DNA from: an uncultured Pseudomonadota bacterium
GTDB lineage: Bacteria > Myxococcota_A > UBA796 > SXON01
Reading direction: 5' to 3'
Assembly (NCBI GenBank): GCA_903885375.1
Contig: CAISIK010000025.1
Coordinates: 1-47,735 of the forward strand
DNA length: 47,735 nt
Shown: in pieces, positions 34,994-42,249 of the stretch
How positions within the stretch are numbered: position 1 is the first letter of the stretch
Layout of the letters: each line of letters opens with the position of its first letter
Notes under the pieces: generated by a model
Seen by the model: only the letters and a program-made list of their open reading frames with translations
Databases searched by the model: none
Told to the model about the DNA's origin: nothing
Translations under genes and position numbers: made by a program

Positions 34994-36153
34994 CACGCCG
35001 GCACCGGTGCGCGGGCTTCCGCGCGCACGATCACGGCGGCGTGGGCCTCGGCGGAGATGCTGAGCAGGATGCCGACCGCCGCGAGGTTCACCATCATCGC
35101 GCTCGCGCCGTAGCTCACGAAGGGCAGCACGAGGCCCTTGTTGGGCACGAGGGAGAGCACCACGCCGAGGTTGAGCACGGCCTGGCCCACGAGCATCATC
35201 GTGAGGGTGCTGGCCAGCAGACTGCCGAACATGTCCTTCGCCCGACGTGCGATCGAGAAGCCGCGCCACGCGATCGCGAGGTAGAGCCCGGTGAGCAGCA
35301 GGAACCCGGGCACGCCCAGCTCCTCGCCGAGCACCGCGGCGATGAAGTCGTTGTAGGGCTCGGGGAGGTACAGGAGCTTCGCCGAACCTTCACCGAGGCC
35401 CCGGCCGAAGACGCCGCCGTGCTGCAGCGCGAGCAGCGACTGGCACACCTGGTAGCCATCGCCCGCGCAGTCCGCGAAGGGGTCGAGGAACGCGACCACC
35501 CGGGCGCGCCGGTACGGCTCGGCCACCATGACCACACCGAGCACCACGGCGCCGACCGAGGCGAGGCTGGCCACCCAGCGCAGGCGGATGCCCGCGAAGA
35601 AGATCATCAGGCCGCACAGGAGCGCGATGATCGCGGTGCTGCCGAAGTCGGGCTGGTTGATCACGAGGAGCAGCGGCGCGAGGATGAAGCCGGCGGCGGG
35701 GAGGAGCACGTTGCGCACGTCGTGCAGGTTGGCGCGGTGGCGGTGCAGCCAGGTGGCGAGGCAAACGAGCACGGCGAGCTTGGTGAACTCGGCGGGCTGG
35801 AGGTGAAAGCCGCCCACGCCGAACCAGCGCGTGGCGCCGTTGGCGGAGTGGCCGAGGCCGGGCACCCACACCGCGCATAAGGTCACGATCGAGGCGCCGT
35901 ACAGCGTGGGCGCGAGCTTCTGGAGGCGGCGGTAGGGGGTGAACATCGCCGCCAGACCCAGCGCGAGGCCGAGGCCGATGGCGAGGCCCTGTCGGCTCAC
36001 GAAGTGGAAGCCGTCGTGGGTCTCCTCGAGGGCCACGAACGCCGACGCCGACCACAACATCACCAGCCCGAAGCTCATCAGGAGCAGGGTGAAGACGATG
36101 AGCGGAACGTCGTACCGACGCGGTTCCGCGGGCTTGGCGGGGGGGGTAGACAT
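34993..36153 (-). CDS. ftsW: FtsW-type lipid II glycosyltransferase (SEDS family)
   Basis: 386-residue SEDS protein with about ten membrane helices, the septal peptidoglycan polymerase that works with FtsI. Seen: LLMSFGLVMLWSAS, GATRWFGVGGFHLQPAEFTKL, LLVINQPDFGSTAI, YQVCQSLLALQHGGVFGRGLG, then LLYLPEPYNDFIAAVLGEELG and LPFVSYGASAMMVNLAAVGIL (usually PFxSYGGSS). FtsW rather than RodA is favoured by the neighbouring murC-murB-ddl genes. First gene of the minus-strand operon; the start lacks a clear Shine-Dalgarno. Confidence 0.94.
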   Translation of the reverse strand: MSTPPAKPAEPRRYDVPLIVFTLLLMSFGLVMLWSASAFVALEETHDGFHFVSRQGLAIGLGLALGLAAMFTPYRRLQKLAPTLYGASIVTLCAVWVPGLGHSANGATRWFGVGGFHLQPAEFTKLAVLVCLATWLHRHRANLHDVRNVLLPAAGFILAPLLLVINQPDFGSTAIIALLCGLMIFFAGIRLRWVASLASVGAVVLGVVMVAEPYRRARVVAFLDPFADCAGDGYQVCQSLLALQHGGVFGRGLGEGSAKLLYLPEPYNDFIAAVLGEELGVPGFLLLTGLYLAIAWRGFSIARRAKDMFGSLLASTLTMMLVGQAVLNLGVVLSLVPNKGLVLPFVSYGASAMMVNLAAVGILLSISAEAHAAVIVRAEARAPVPA

Positions 36154-36171
36154 GGGGGTGTCCGGGCTTTG

Positions 36172-36213
36172 CTTGACGAGTCAAGAGTATAGCCGAGCAG
36201 GGCGTCGGGGCAA
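36172..36213 (-). promoter_or_regulatory. ftsW operon promoter with a palindromic operator at the start site
   Basis: On the minus strand, TTGCCC (36213-36208), 16 nt, then TATACT (36191-36186) forms a good sigma-70-like promoter. Directly downstream, at the predicted transcription start, lies the perfect inverted repeat CTTGAC-GA-GTCAAG (36172-36185). A repressor bound there would block the operon. The predicted leader is only about 26 nt. Confidence 0.55.
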
Positions 36214-36350
36214 TCCGCGGATCCCGGTTTCTTTGGGGCGAAGCTGTCGCATGCGGATTGCGCGCGGCCGGGGGGCCGTCCGGGCGCGGGCGCGGTGATT
36301 TCCTCCGCCGGGGCAACCGGATAGGGCCGGGAACTCCCCGTGCTGTGCCG

Positions 36351-36959
36351 ATGCTCCTCCTCCTTGCCTGCGTCGAACCCGCCGCGGAAACCCTCGACCC
36401 CATGGCGGGAACGGTCACCGTCGAAAGCGGCGAAACGGCCGAGGTCGCCGCGCTCTCCGCCTTCGCCACCACCGTGGGCAGCAAGGCGGCGGTGGTCGTG
36501 TCCCCCAACCCCGACAGCACCTGCGACGATGCGGTGGCCTACTTCTCGGGCGAGGGCGACTCCGACTTCAACAGCGAGACGGTGAGCGCCGCCGGCTACT
36601 GCAACCTGTACATCCGCATCGACGAGTACGAGGAGGGCGCGGTGATGGAGGACAGCACCGACGCCACCGTGTCGCTCAACTGCGCGGCGGGCGAGGGCGA
36701 GTGGGTCTACGAGGAGCGCAACGAGGGGTACAAGGGCTGGTACTTCAGCGGCCCCTTCTGGGTGGGCTCCCCCACCGGCGTGACCCTCGCGCTCTCCGGT
36801 GAAGAAGGCGGCGATCTCACCCTCGACATCGAGATGAGCGAGTACAGCGGCCGCTTCCCCTACGACGAGGACAACCCCGAGGCCGACCCCGCCACCGGCG
36901 AGGTCAAGGGCGCCGTGGTGGCCGAGTGGTGCGAGGACCTTTCGCAGGGGCTTTTTTAG
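36351..36959 (+). CDS. Small predicted lipoprotein, function unknown
   Basis: 202-residue protein with a minimal signal MLLLLAC (lipobox Cys at residue 7), followed by an acidic, Thr/Ser/Gly-rich beta-type sequence. Cysteines in NPDSTCDDAV, SAAGYCNLYI, SLNCAAG and AEWCEDL could form two disulfides. There is no domain I recognise. The reading frame is open further upstream to 36258, but the lipoprotein start gives the only sensible N-terminus. Divergent from ftsW; its 3' end overlaps the convergent ATPase gene by 56 nt. Confidence 0.62.
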   Translation: MLLLLACVEPAAETLDPMAGTVTVESGETAEVAALSAFATTVGSKAAVVVSPNPDSTCDDAVAYFSGEGDSDFNSETVSAAGYCNLYIRIDEYEEGAVMEDSTDATVSLNCAAGEGEWVYEERNEGYKGWYFSGPFWVGSPTGVTLALSGEEGGDLTLDIEMSEYSGRFPYDEDNPEADPATGEVKGAVVAEWCEDLSQGLF

Positions 36960-39210
36960 GAGCCGCATCGAACTCGGGCCACAGCTCCTTGAGCACCTGA
37001 CGCAAGCCCGCCTGGTACTCGGGGGCGTACGCCCCGAGGAGCGAGGCATCGCGGGCGAGGGCGATGTCGATGGCGTCGGGCAGGATGGGGACATCCGCGG
37101 CACGGGCGCGCTCGGCGAGGCGGCGCAGGGCGGGCTCGTGGGTGCGGAGCAGGCCCGCGAGAACCCAGCCGGCGGCGAGAAGCTCGGCGGTATCACCCAA
37201 CATCGGAAGAAAGTCGGCGGCGAGGAGGGGGTGCTTGGCGGCGAGGGCCCACGCAACTTCCATCCGCGCCCTGCTCTCGTTCTCGACGGGCGACCGAGGC
37301 CACCCGAACGCAGGCTCGGGGTGACCGGCGATGTTCACCGGGCCCACGAGTCGGGCCTGAACCGCCAGCTCCGGGAGACCGAGCGAGACCGCGTGAAGGT
37401 GCACCACATCCAGATACCCGAGGGACAGCGAGGCCTGTTCGAGGAGCCAGATGAGGATGCGGGGCGGGTCGTCTGTCTTTGGGGCGAGCAACGCGGCCAG
37501 CAGCAGATCGCCCGTATCGATGAGCGACTGGGCGGAGCACCCACCATGACGCGCCTCCCAGAACTGCAGGAGGCCCGGGTACCCAGTGATGAGGCTGGCG
37601 GCTTGGGCATTCTCTCGGCTGCGATCGGGGTCGAGACCGAGCGCAGAAGCGGCCAAGGAGGCGGTAACGAATCCTTTGAATTCGATCAGACTGGCGAGTC
37701 GCGCGTCTCTCCAGAAGCTCTCGTTCCCCCCTCCTTCAAGCTCTTCGTTTGGCGCGTCGATGGCCATGAACGCCGCCGCCGCCCGCGTGACCCCGTGGGC
37801 CTCGACGTCGAGACCGTCGACCAGCGCCAGCCGGTTGGCGACGTGCGCCTTGCGGCTCTCTCGCGCCTCGATGTGTGCCAGCCCGGCGGGCTCGCACACC
37901 AGCTCGGGCGCCTCGGCCACAGGAATGTGGGACCACAAGGCCCGCTTTGCCCCCTCGTCGGGCACCACGCTCGCGAGCGCCGCAAGCCAGGAAGAGGTTC
38001 CGGTGCCCCGTGCGAACTGCCGGGCCAGGGCATCGAGCTGGGGCGGCGCGTAGAGGGTTTCGAGCGCTCGGGCAAAGCCGAGCATGCGCCCGCGCAGGCG
38101 GCGGCTGGCGCGCATCAGGTACCACAGGCTGAAGAACCGCTCGGCCACGAGGAAGCCCGTACGCGCCTGCCCGGGAATCTCCACCTTCAGCACGAGGCCA
38201 TCGCGGTGCAGTCGGGTGAGCTGGGTGGAGACGGTGTTCACGTCGAGTCGGGTGGCCTCGGCCAGCCGGGCGGCGGTGGCGGGGTGCCACTCCAGGCAGA
38301 GCGCGCCGAGCACGATCTGCGCTTGTTCGGCCAGCTCCTCGAACCGCGCCTTGTACAGGGGGGTGGCGCGGTCGATCAACGCTTCGAGCGCGGCCTGCAC
38401 GCTCTCCTCGGGGTCGGCGAGCAGCACCTCGAAGAGCAGCGCGACGGTGCGGGGGTTGCCGCCCGTCAGGGTGTGGAGTGACTGGAACCGCGCGGGGTGC
38501 GCGGCGAGCGCGGCCGCGACATCCTCCCGCGAGGCTTGCTTCGCCAGTTCGCCCAGCATGTCGCGCGTGGCGGCCAGCGGCAGGCTCTCGAGCCGTTCAA
38601 CCTGAAAGAAGTCGTAGAAGGGTGCGGCGTACTCGCTGGTGTCGGCCGGCAGGGCCGGGCTCGCCGCGAAGACCACGAGGGGGTCGCCCCCGCTGAGAGC
38701 CTCCCGCAACGCCCACCGCTCCGTGTCGCTGAGTCGGCCCAGCACCTGCTGGAGATTGTCGACGCACAGGAGCAGGCCCTTGTAGGTTCGGGCGAGCGCC
38801 CGCAGCCGTTCGTGCGCGAGGGCCGCGCGCGGCGGTTCGTTCGTGGGCAGTCCGGCCACGAAGGTGTCGAGCTCGGCCGCGGCCCCGCCCTCGCCCCGCT
38901 CCTGAAGCGCGTCGGCCGCCGCGTCGAGGCAGTTCAACCAGAAGTCGGACAACGCCTGCACGTTGTACTGCTCCTCGGGGAAGGTGAGCGGCAGCCAGCG
39001 CTCCGCGAGCGAGGGATCACGGGCCACCTCGACGGCCACGCGGCGCAACAGCGTGGTCTTGCCCATGCCGCGCTGGCCCACGAGCAGCCGGTGCCCCGGC
39101 CGGTCGTGGCGCAGCTCCTCGACCAGCTCCTCGAGGAGGTCGAGCCTCGCCACGAAGCTGCGGATGAGGGCCTCGGGCTTCAAGAGGCCCGGGTTGTAGA
39201 CCACGCTCAT
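36904..39210 (-). CDS. Large P-loop ATPase with winged-helix domain (STAND-like)
   Basis: 768-residue cytoplasmic protein. After a short N-terminus, LLVGQRGMGKTTLLRRV gives Walker A (GQRGMGKT, 45-52); GLLLCVDNLQQVL holds the Walker B Asp151 followed by Asn rather than Glu; TGGNPRTVALLF at 249-260 looks like the sensor-2 region of STAND/AAA ATPases. Residues about 295-345 (LGALCLEWHPATAARLAEAT, then LDVNTVSTQLTRLHRDGLV) form a MarR-like winged helix. The last 390 residues are helical and repeat-like without a known domain, and the tail is Lys/Pro/Arg-rich. The start has GGAGGGAACG upstream and overlaps the partner ATPase by ATGA. The two are likely to work together, as signal-sensing regulators or scaffolds; no effector domain is recognised. 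Confidence 0.75.
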   Translation of the reverse strand: MSVVYNPGLLKPEALIRSFVARLDLLEELVEELRHDRPGHRLLVGQRGMGKTTLLRRVAVEVARDPSLAERWLPLTFPEEQYNVQALSDFWLNCLDAAADALQERGEGGAAAELDTFVAGLPTNEPPRAALAHERLRALARTYKGLLLCVDNLQQVLGRLSDTERWALREALSGGDPLVVFAASPALPADTSEYAAPFYDFFQVERLESLPLAATRDMLGELAKQASREDVAAALAAHPARFQSLHTLTGGNPRTVALLFEVLLADPEESVQAALEALIDRATPLYKARFEELAEQAQIVLGALCLEWHPATAARLAEATRLDVNTVSTQLTRLHRDGLVLKVEIPGQARTGFLVAERFFSLWYLMRASRRLRGRMLGFARALETLYAPPQLDALARQFARGTGTSSWLAALASVVPDEGAKRALWSHIPVAEAPELVCEPAGLAHIEARESRKAHVANRLALVDGLDVEAHGVTRAAAAFMAIDAPNEELEGGGNESFWRDARLASLIEFKGFVTASLAASALGLDPDRSRENAQAASLITGYPGLLQFWEARHGGCSAQSLIDTGDLLLAALLAPKTDDPPRILIWLLEQASLSLGYLDVVHLHAVSLGLPELAVQARLVGPVNIAGHPEPAFGWPRSPVENESRARMEVAWALAAKHPLLAADFLPMLGDTAELLAAGWVLAGLLRTHEPALRRLAERARAADVPILPDAIDIALARDASLLGAYAPEYQAGLRQVLKELWPEFDAAPKKAPAKGPRTTRPPRRP

Positions 39211-40391
39211 CGTTCCCTCCTGGCCAGCCAGACTTCGCGGAGGAGCGGAGAGCGGAAGCGCCACCGCGGGGGCTCGAACACGAGGTATCCATCGTGGGCG
39301 AGCTGCTCCATCATGGCCGAGCGTTCGCGCTCGCGTTCGCCCTCTCCCCAGAAGCCGGCCACCTTCTCGCGAAGCAGGCTGGCGGCGGCGCCGGCGGGAT
39401 CGGCGGCGCACGCATCGAGGACCACCTCCGCAGCCTGCGCCCCCACGGGACCGAGCTCCTTGTCCAGCCTGCCCCACCAGTGCTGGAAGTCCTTCGCGGA
39501 CTCCACGCCGCAGAGCGCTGCGACGACGGCATCGGGCAGCGCCGGTCCCGGAGGCACGCGGTTCGGGCCGCGAAGGCGGGCGAAAGCGAGCTGGAGAAAG
39601 TACGGCACCGGCCAGCCGAGGCGCGCCAACAGCGCATCGCGGTCAGCGGCCGAGAGCGGCACGTGGTGCGCCAGCGCCAGGCCATCGAACAGCGAACGCG
39701 CCTCTTCTTCGCGCATGGCCCCGAGCGGCAGGGTGTGGAGGTCGTTGATGAGGCTGCTCCAGCCCTCGCGGGAGGTGAGCGGCGCGAGGCCGATGGAGCC
39801 GGCAAGCACCCAGCGCACCGGGTTCGCGTGGGTGGAAGGCCCCTGCCGAACCGACCGGAACCACTCCAGGAAGCGGCGAGCGCGCGGGCGATCGGCCTCG
39901 ATGAGCGCTGCGAGCAGCACGGGTAGCTCGTCGATGAGGATGAGGTACGGCCGCCCGGGGGGCAGCCCGCCGAGCGCAAGCCGGAGCGCTTCGGACAGGG
40001 TGCCGTGCTTGCTCCGCTCCAGTTCCGCGAGCTCCACGACGACGGGGCCCAGACCGAGCTTCTTGATCCGGCCGAGAAGGCCCGCCACGCGGTGGTCCGC
40101 GATGGCGGAGGCAACGGACTCGAAGCCCGGCGTGCAGACGACCGTGGCGCACAGGCGTGCGACGAACTCCGCCTCATCGTTCAGGCCGGCCGCGGAGCAG
40201 TAGGCCGCGCCGGCGTGGCCCTGGCTGGGGGCCTCCTGCTGGAGCCGGTGCATCAGGCTGGTCTTGCCCACCCGCCTCGGCTCCGAGAGGAGCAGGTGGT
40301 TGTCGCGGAGTAGTGACCATGCGTGGGCCAGCTCTTGGCTGCGCCCTACGAAGTCCTGCTCCCTCACGGGCGGGCCGATCACGTTTTGCAT
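39207..40391 (-). CDS. AAA/ATPase_2-like P-loop ATPase
   Basis: 394-residue ATPase of the archaeal-type ATPase_2/AAA_16 group. FVGRSQEL at 14-21 precedes a Walker A that reads SEPRRVGKTSLM (the first Gly is replaced by Ser/Glu, a change common in this group). Walker B is YLILIDELPVLL with D154-E155. SIGLAPL resembles the sensor-1 strand, and the C-terminal 80 residues resemble a winged helix (MMEQLAHDGYLVFE, then PRWRFRSPLLREVWL). The ATG at 40391 has a strong GGAGGTGG. First gene of a two-gene operon behind a promoter covered by three tandem 16-bp repeats. Family members are widespread, and most are uncharacterised. Confidence 0.78.
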   Translation of the reverse strand: MQNVIGPPVREQDFVGRSQELAHAWSLLRDNHLLLSEPRRVGKTSLMHRLQQEAPSQGHAGAAYCSAAGLNDEAEFVARLCATVVCTPGFESVASAIADHRVAGLLGRIKKLGLGPVVVELAELERSKHGTLSEALRLALGGLPPGRPYLILIDELPVLLAALIEADRPRARRFLEWFRSVRQGPSTHANPVRWVLAGSIGLAPLTSREGWSSLINDLHTLPLGAMREEEARSLFDGLALAHHVPLSAADRDALLARLGWPVPYFLQLAFARLRGPNRVPPGPALPDAVVAALCGVESAKDFQHWWGRLDKELGPVGAQAAEVVLDACAADPAGAAASLLREKVAGFWGEGERERERSAMMEQLAHDGYLVFEPPRWRFRSPLLREVWLARRER

Positions 40392-40404
40392 TCCACCTCC
40401 GTTG

Positions 40405-40452
40405 ACTACATCACCGTATCACAACATCCGTGTAGTACAACAGTCGTGAAGT
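40405..40452 (-). repeat. Three tandem 16-bp repeats covering the ATPase-operon promoter
   Basis: Read on the minus strand the units are ACTTCACGACTGTTGT (40452-40437), ACTACACGGATGTTGT (40436-40421) and GATACGGTGATGTAGT (40420-40405), exactly abutting. Units 1 and 2 agree at 13 of 16 positions, units 2 and 3 at 10 of 16. A promoter TTGTAC (40440-40435), 16 nt, TACGGT (40418-40413) lies inside them. They are AT-richer than the surroundings. Probable operator for a protein binding direct repeats, perhaps the product of the operon itself. Confidence 0.65.
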
Positions 40453-40477
40453 AAAAACGGCGTCCCGACCGCGCCGC
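40453..40477 (-). terminator. Terminator of the FAD oxidoreductase gene
   Basis: On the minus strand CGGCG-cggtcggga-CGCCG is followed by TTTTT. It lies about 60 nt after the stop of the oxidoreductase and just before the ATPase promoter, separating the two units. Confidence 0.65.
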
Positions 40478-40535
40478 GATGGCGGGCGACGCCCCTTCGG
40501 CGTGTTGCCGGGCCCACGCCATCGCCCCCCTCGGC

Positions 40536-42182
40536 CTACCACCCGAGCGCGAAGCGGATCCGGTCCAGGGCCTTCATCGGCAGGAAGAAGAAGGGCTCGT
40601 GGAAGGGCCAGACGCGGGCACGGGTGGCCGCCACGCCGCTCCGATCGAGGATGCCGTTCACCGCGCGGCGCGCCGCTTCGTTGGCCGCCTCCATGCAGGC
40701 GAGGTCGGTGTGCGTCTGTACGTAGTCGGCCGCGAGGAAGAGGTTGGGGATGGCCGAGGCGGCCTGGGGGCGCCGCGGGAAGGAGCCCGGCAGGTTCACC
40801 AGGAGGGGCGTGTCGTTCACCGAGTTGCCGCCGCCCGGCGGGAAGTGGATGGCGGGGTCGACATGCACGGAGAGGACATCGCTCCAGGCCACGGTGTCGG
40901 TGGCGCCGGGGAAGTTGATGTGGTCCTCGATCTGGGCCCACACCTCGGCGATGAGCTCGTCGCGGCTGCACTCCCGCGCCACCATCGGCACCCTGACGCC
41001 GCCGGGCCCGGGCCGCGTACGTGGGCTCGCCTGCTCCCAGTCGCTCACGTCGACCGAGAGGATCTCCTGCACGGTGCCATCGCCGTAGCCGGCGAGGGGG
41101 TAGTCCTTCCAGAACTGCGCCTGCGCGATGGAAGTGACGGCCCACGGCGAGTGGATGTAGATCGTGTGCCCCGTGCTGAAGGTGAGTCGGCGGTTGAGGT
41201 AGAACTGGATGCCGGTCATCCACTCGGTGGCCTGCGTGGGGATGCCGGCGAGTGAGGGGTCGAGCGTGGCGAGGTCGGGTGTGGCGGCGAGCCACCGCGA
41301 CATCACCTCTACTGGAACGGCAGCGAGGTAGTGGTCCGCGGTGACGACCTGAGGCACGCCCGCTACGGTGACGTCCGCGCCGCTGATGCGACCACCTGCC
41401 ACGCGGAGCCCCTGGCACGGCGCATTGAAGTGCACGGTCACGCCCATCCCCTGCAGGTGGACGAGCCACGGATCGAACCAGACTTCGTTCGTGGGCCCAT
41501 CGAGGATGCGGTCGGGCTCCGCGGCGGGGTCGAGGAAGGGGAAGATCAGCTGCACGAGGATCATCGCCACGGTGCGGGCGCTCGCCTCGGTGGGACGCAT
41601 GGCGGTGAGCGTTCGGGTCAGGCCGATGGCGAGGAAACGCTGGTAGGCCTCCGAGCGCGTGCTGGCCCCGATGAACTCCCACCAGGTCTGGTTCTCGAAC
41701 TCCGCGAGCCGGCGCGCCTCGCACGAGCCGAGGAAGCACAACATCCGACCGATGAAGTGTTCGATTTCCTGCGGCTGCACGCCGAGCCGCGCGTACTTCA
41801 GGCGGAAGAGCCGCTTCCATTCCTCGAGCGTGTCGGGGAAGCTCGCGTTGAGCTCCACGGGCGGCTGCCCCAGGCGCCGGACCTCGATCTCGGTGGTGTT
41901 CACGAGGTGGCGATCCACGGTGCCGCCCGGACAGGGGATGCGGCGCATGGTGTCGGGGATATGCTTGTAGAACGCAGGAAAAAAGCGAAATCCGTGCTCG
42001 CCGGGGAGGGGGCGGTTGCCCGGCACGGCCGTTCCCGGAACGTCCATGCTGCGCGCCTTGCCGCCGGGTGTGGGGTTCGCCTCGTACACCGTGACCTGAA
42101 AGCCGCGCTCCGCAAGCTCGTGCGCCGCGGTGAAGCCGGCCACCCCTCCACCCAGAATACAGACGGTTCTACCTGCTGCCAC
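40536..42182 (-). CDS. FAD-dependent phytoene-desaturase/amine-oxidase-like oxidoreductase
   Basis: 548-residue flavoprotein of the carotenoid-desaturase/amine oxidase superfamily. The N-terminal Rossmann FAD motif is VCILGGGVAGFTAAHELAERG with the following acidic VYEANPTPGGKARS (GGKA/R motif). The C-terminal FAD-contact region is IPNLFLAADYVQTHTDLACMEAANEAARRAV, with the A-x-x-S/T-G-R-x-A-A-x-x-I equivalent. The middle has helical substrate-binding segments. Related enzymes include zeta-carotene desaturases and HpnE-type squalene/hydroxysqualene enzymes; the substrate cannot be told. The start is a GTG at 42182 with GGGGGAG upstream; an ORF extending to 42479 reads antisense through the kinase gene. 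Divergent from the kinase with a 67-nt gap. Confidence 0.82.
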   Translation of the reverse strand: MAAGRTVCILGGGVAGFTAAHELAERGFQVTVYEANPTPGGKARSMDVPGTAVPGNRPLPGEHGFRFFPAFYKHIPDTMRRIPCPGGTVDRHLVNTTEIEVRRLGQPPVELNASFPDTLEEWKRLFRLKYARLGVQPQEIEHFIGRMLCFLGSCEARRLAEFENQTWWEFIGASTRSEAYQRFLAIGLTRTLTAMRPTEASARTVAMILVQLIFPFLDPAAEPDRILDGPTNEVWFDPWLVHLQGMGVTVHFNAPCQGLRVAGGRISGADVTVAGVPQVVTADHYLAAVPVEVMSRWLAATPDLATLDPSLAGIPTQATEWMTGIQFYLNRRLTFSTGHTIYIHSPWAVTSIAQAQFWKDYPLAGYGDGTVQEILSVDVSDWEQASPRTRPGPGGVRVPMVARECSRDELIAEVWAQIEDHINFPGATDTVAWSDVLSVHVDPAIHFPPGGGNSVNDTPLLVNLPGSFPRRPQAASAIPNLFLAADYVQTHTDLACMEAANEAARRAVNGILDRSGVAATRARVWPFHEPFFFLPMKALDRIRFALGW

Positions 42183-42249
42183 GGCGCTCCCCCAGCGACG
42201 CTGCGACTCTATCCCCCCGCGCCTCCATGGGCATGAGGTAGGCTGGGGC

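Noticed and set aside
36904..40391. Calling the ATPase pair a proven defence island
   Set aside because: There is no restriction, toxin, integrase, transposase or phage gene around it, and the base composition matches the neighbours; only a regulatory/sensing role is supportable.
40405..40452. CRISPR-like array
   Set aside because: Units abut directly without spacers, are only 16 nt long and number three; no cas genes are near.
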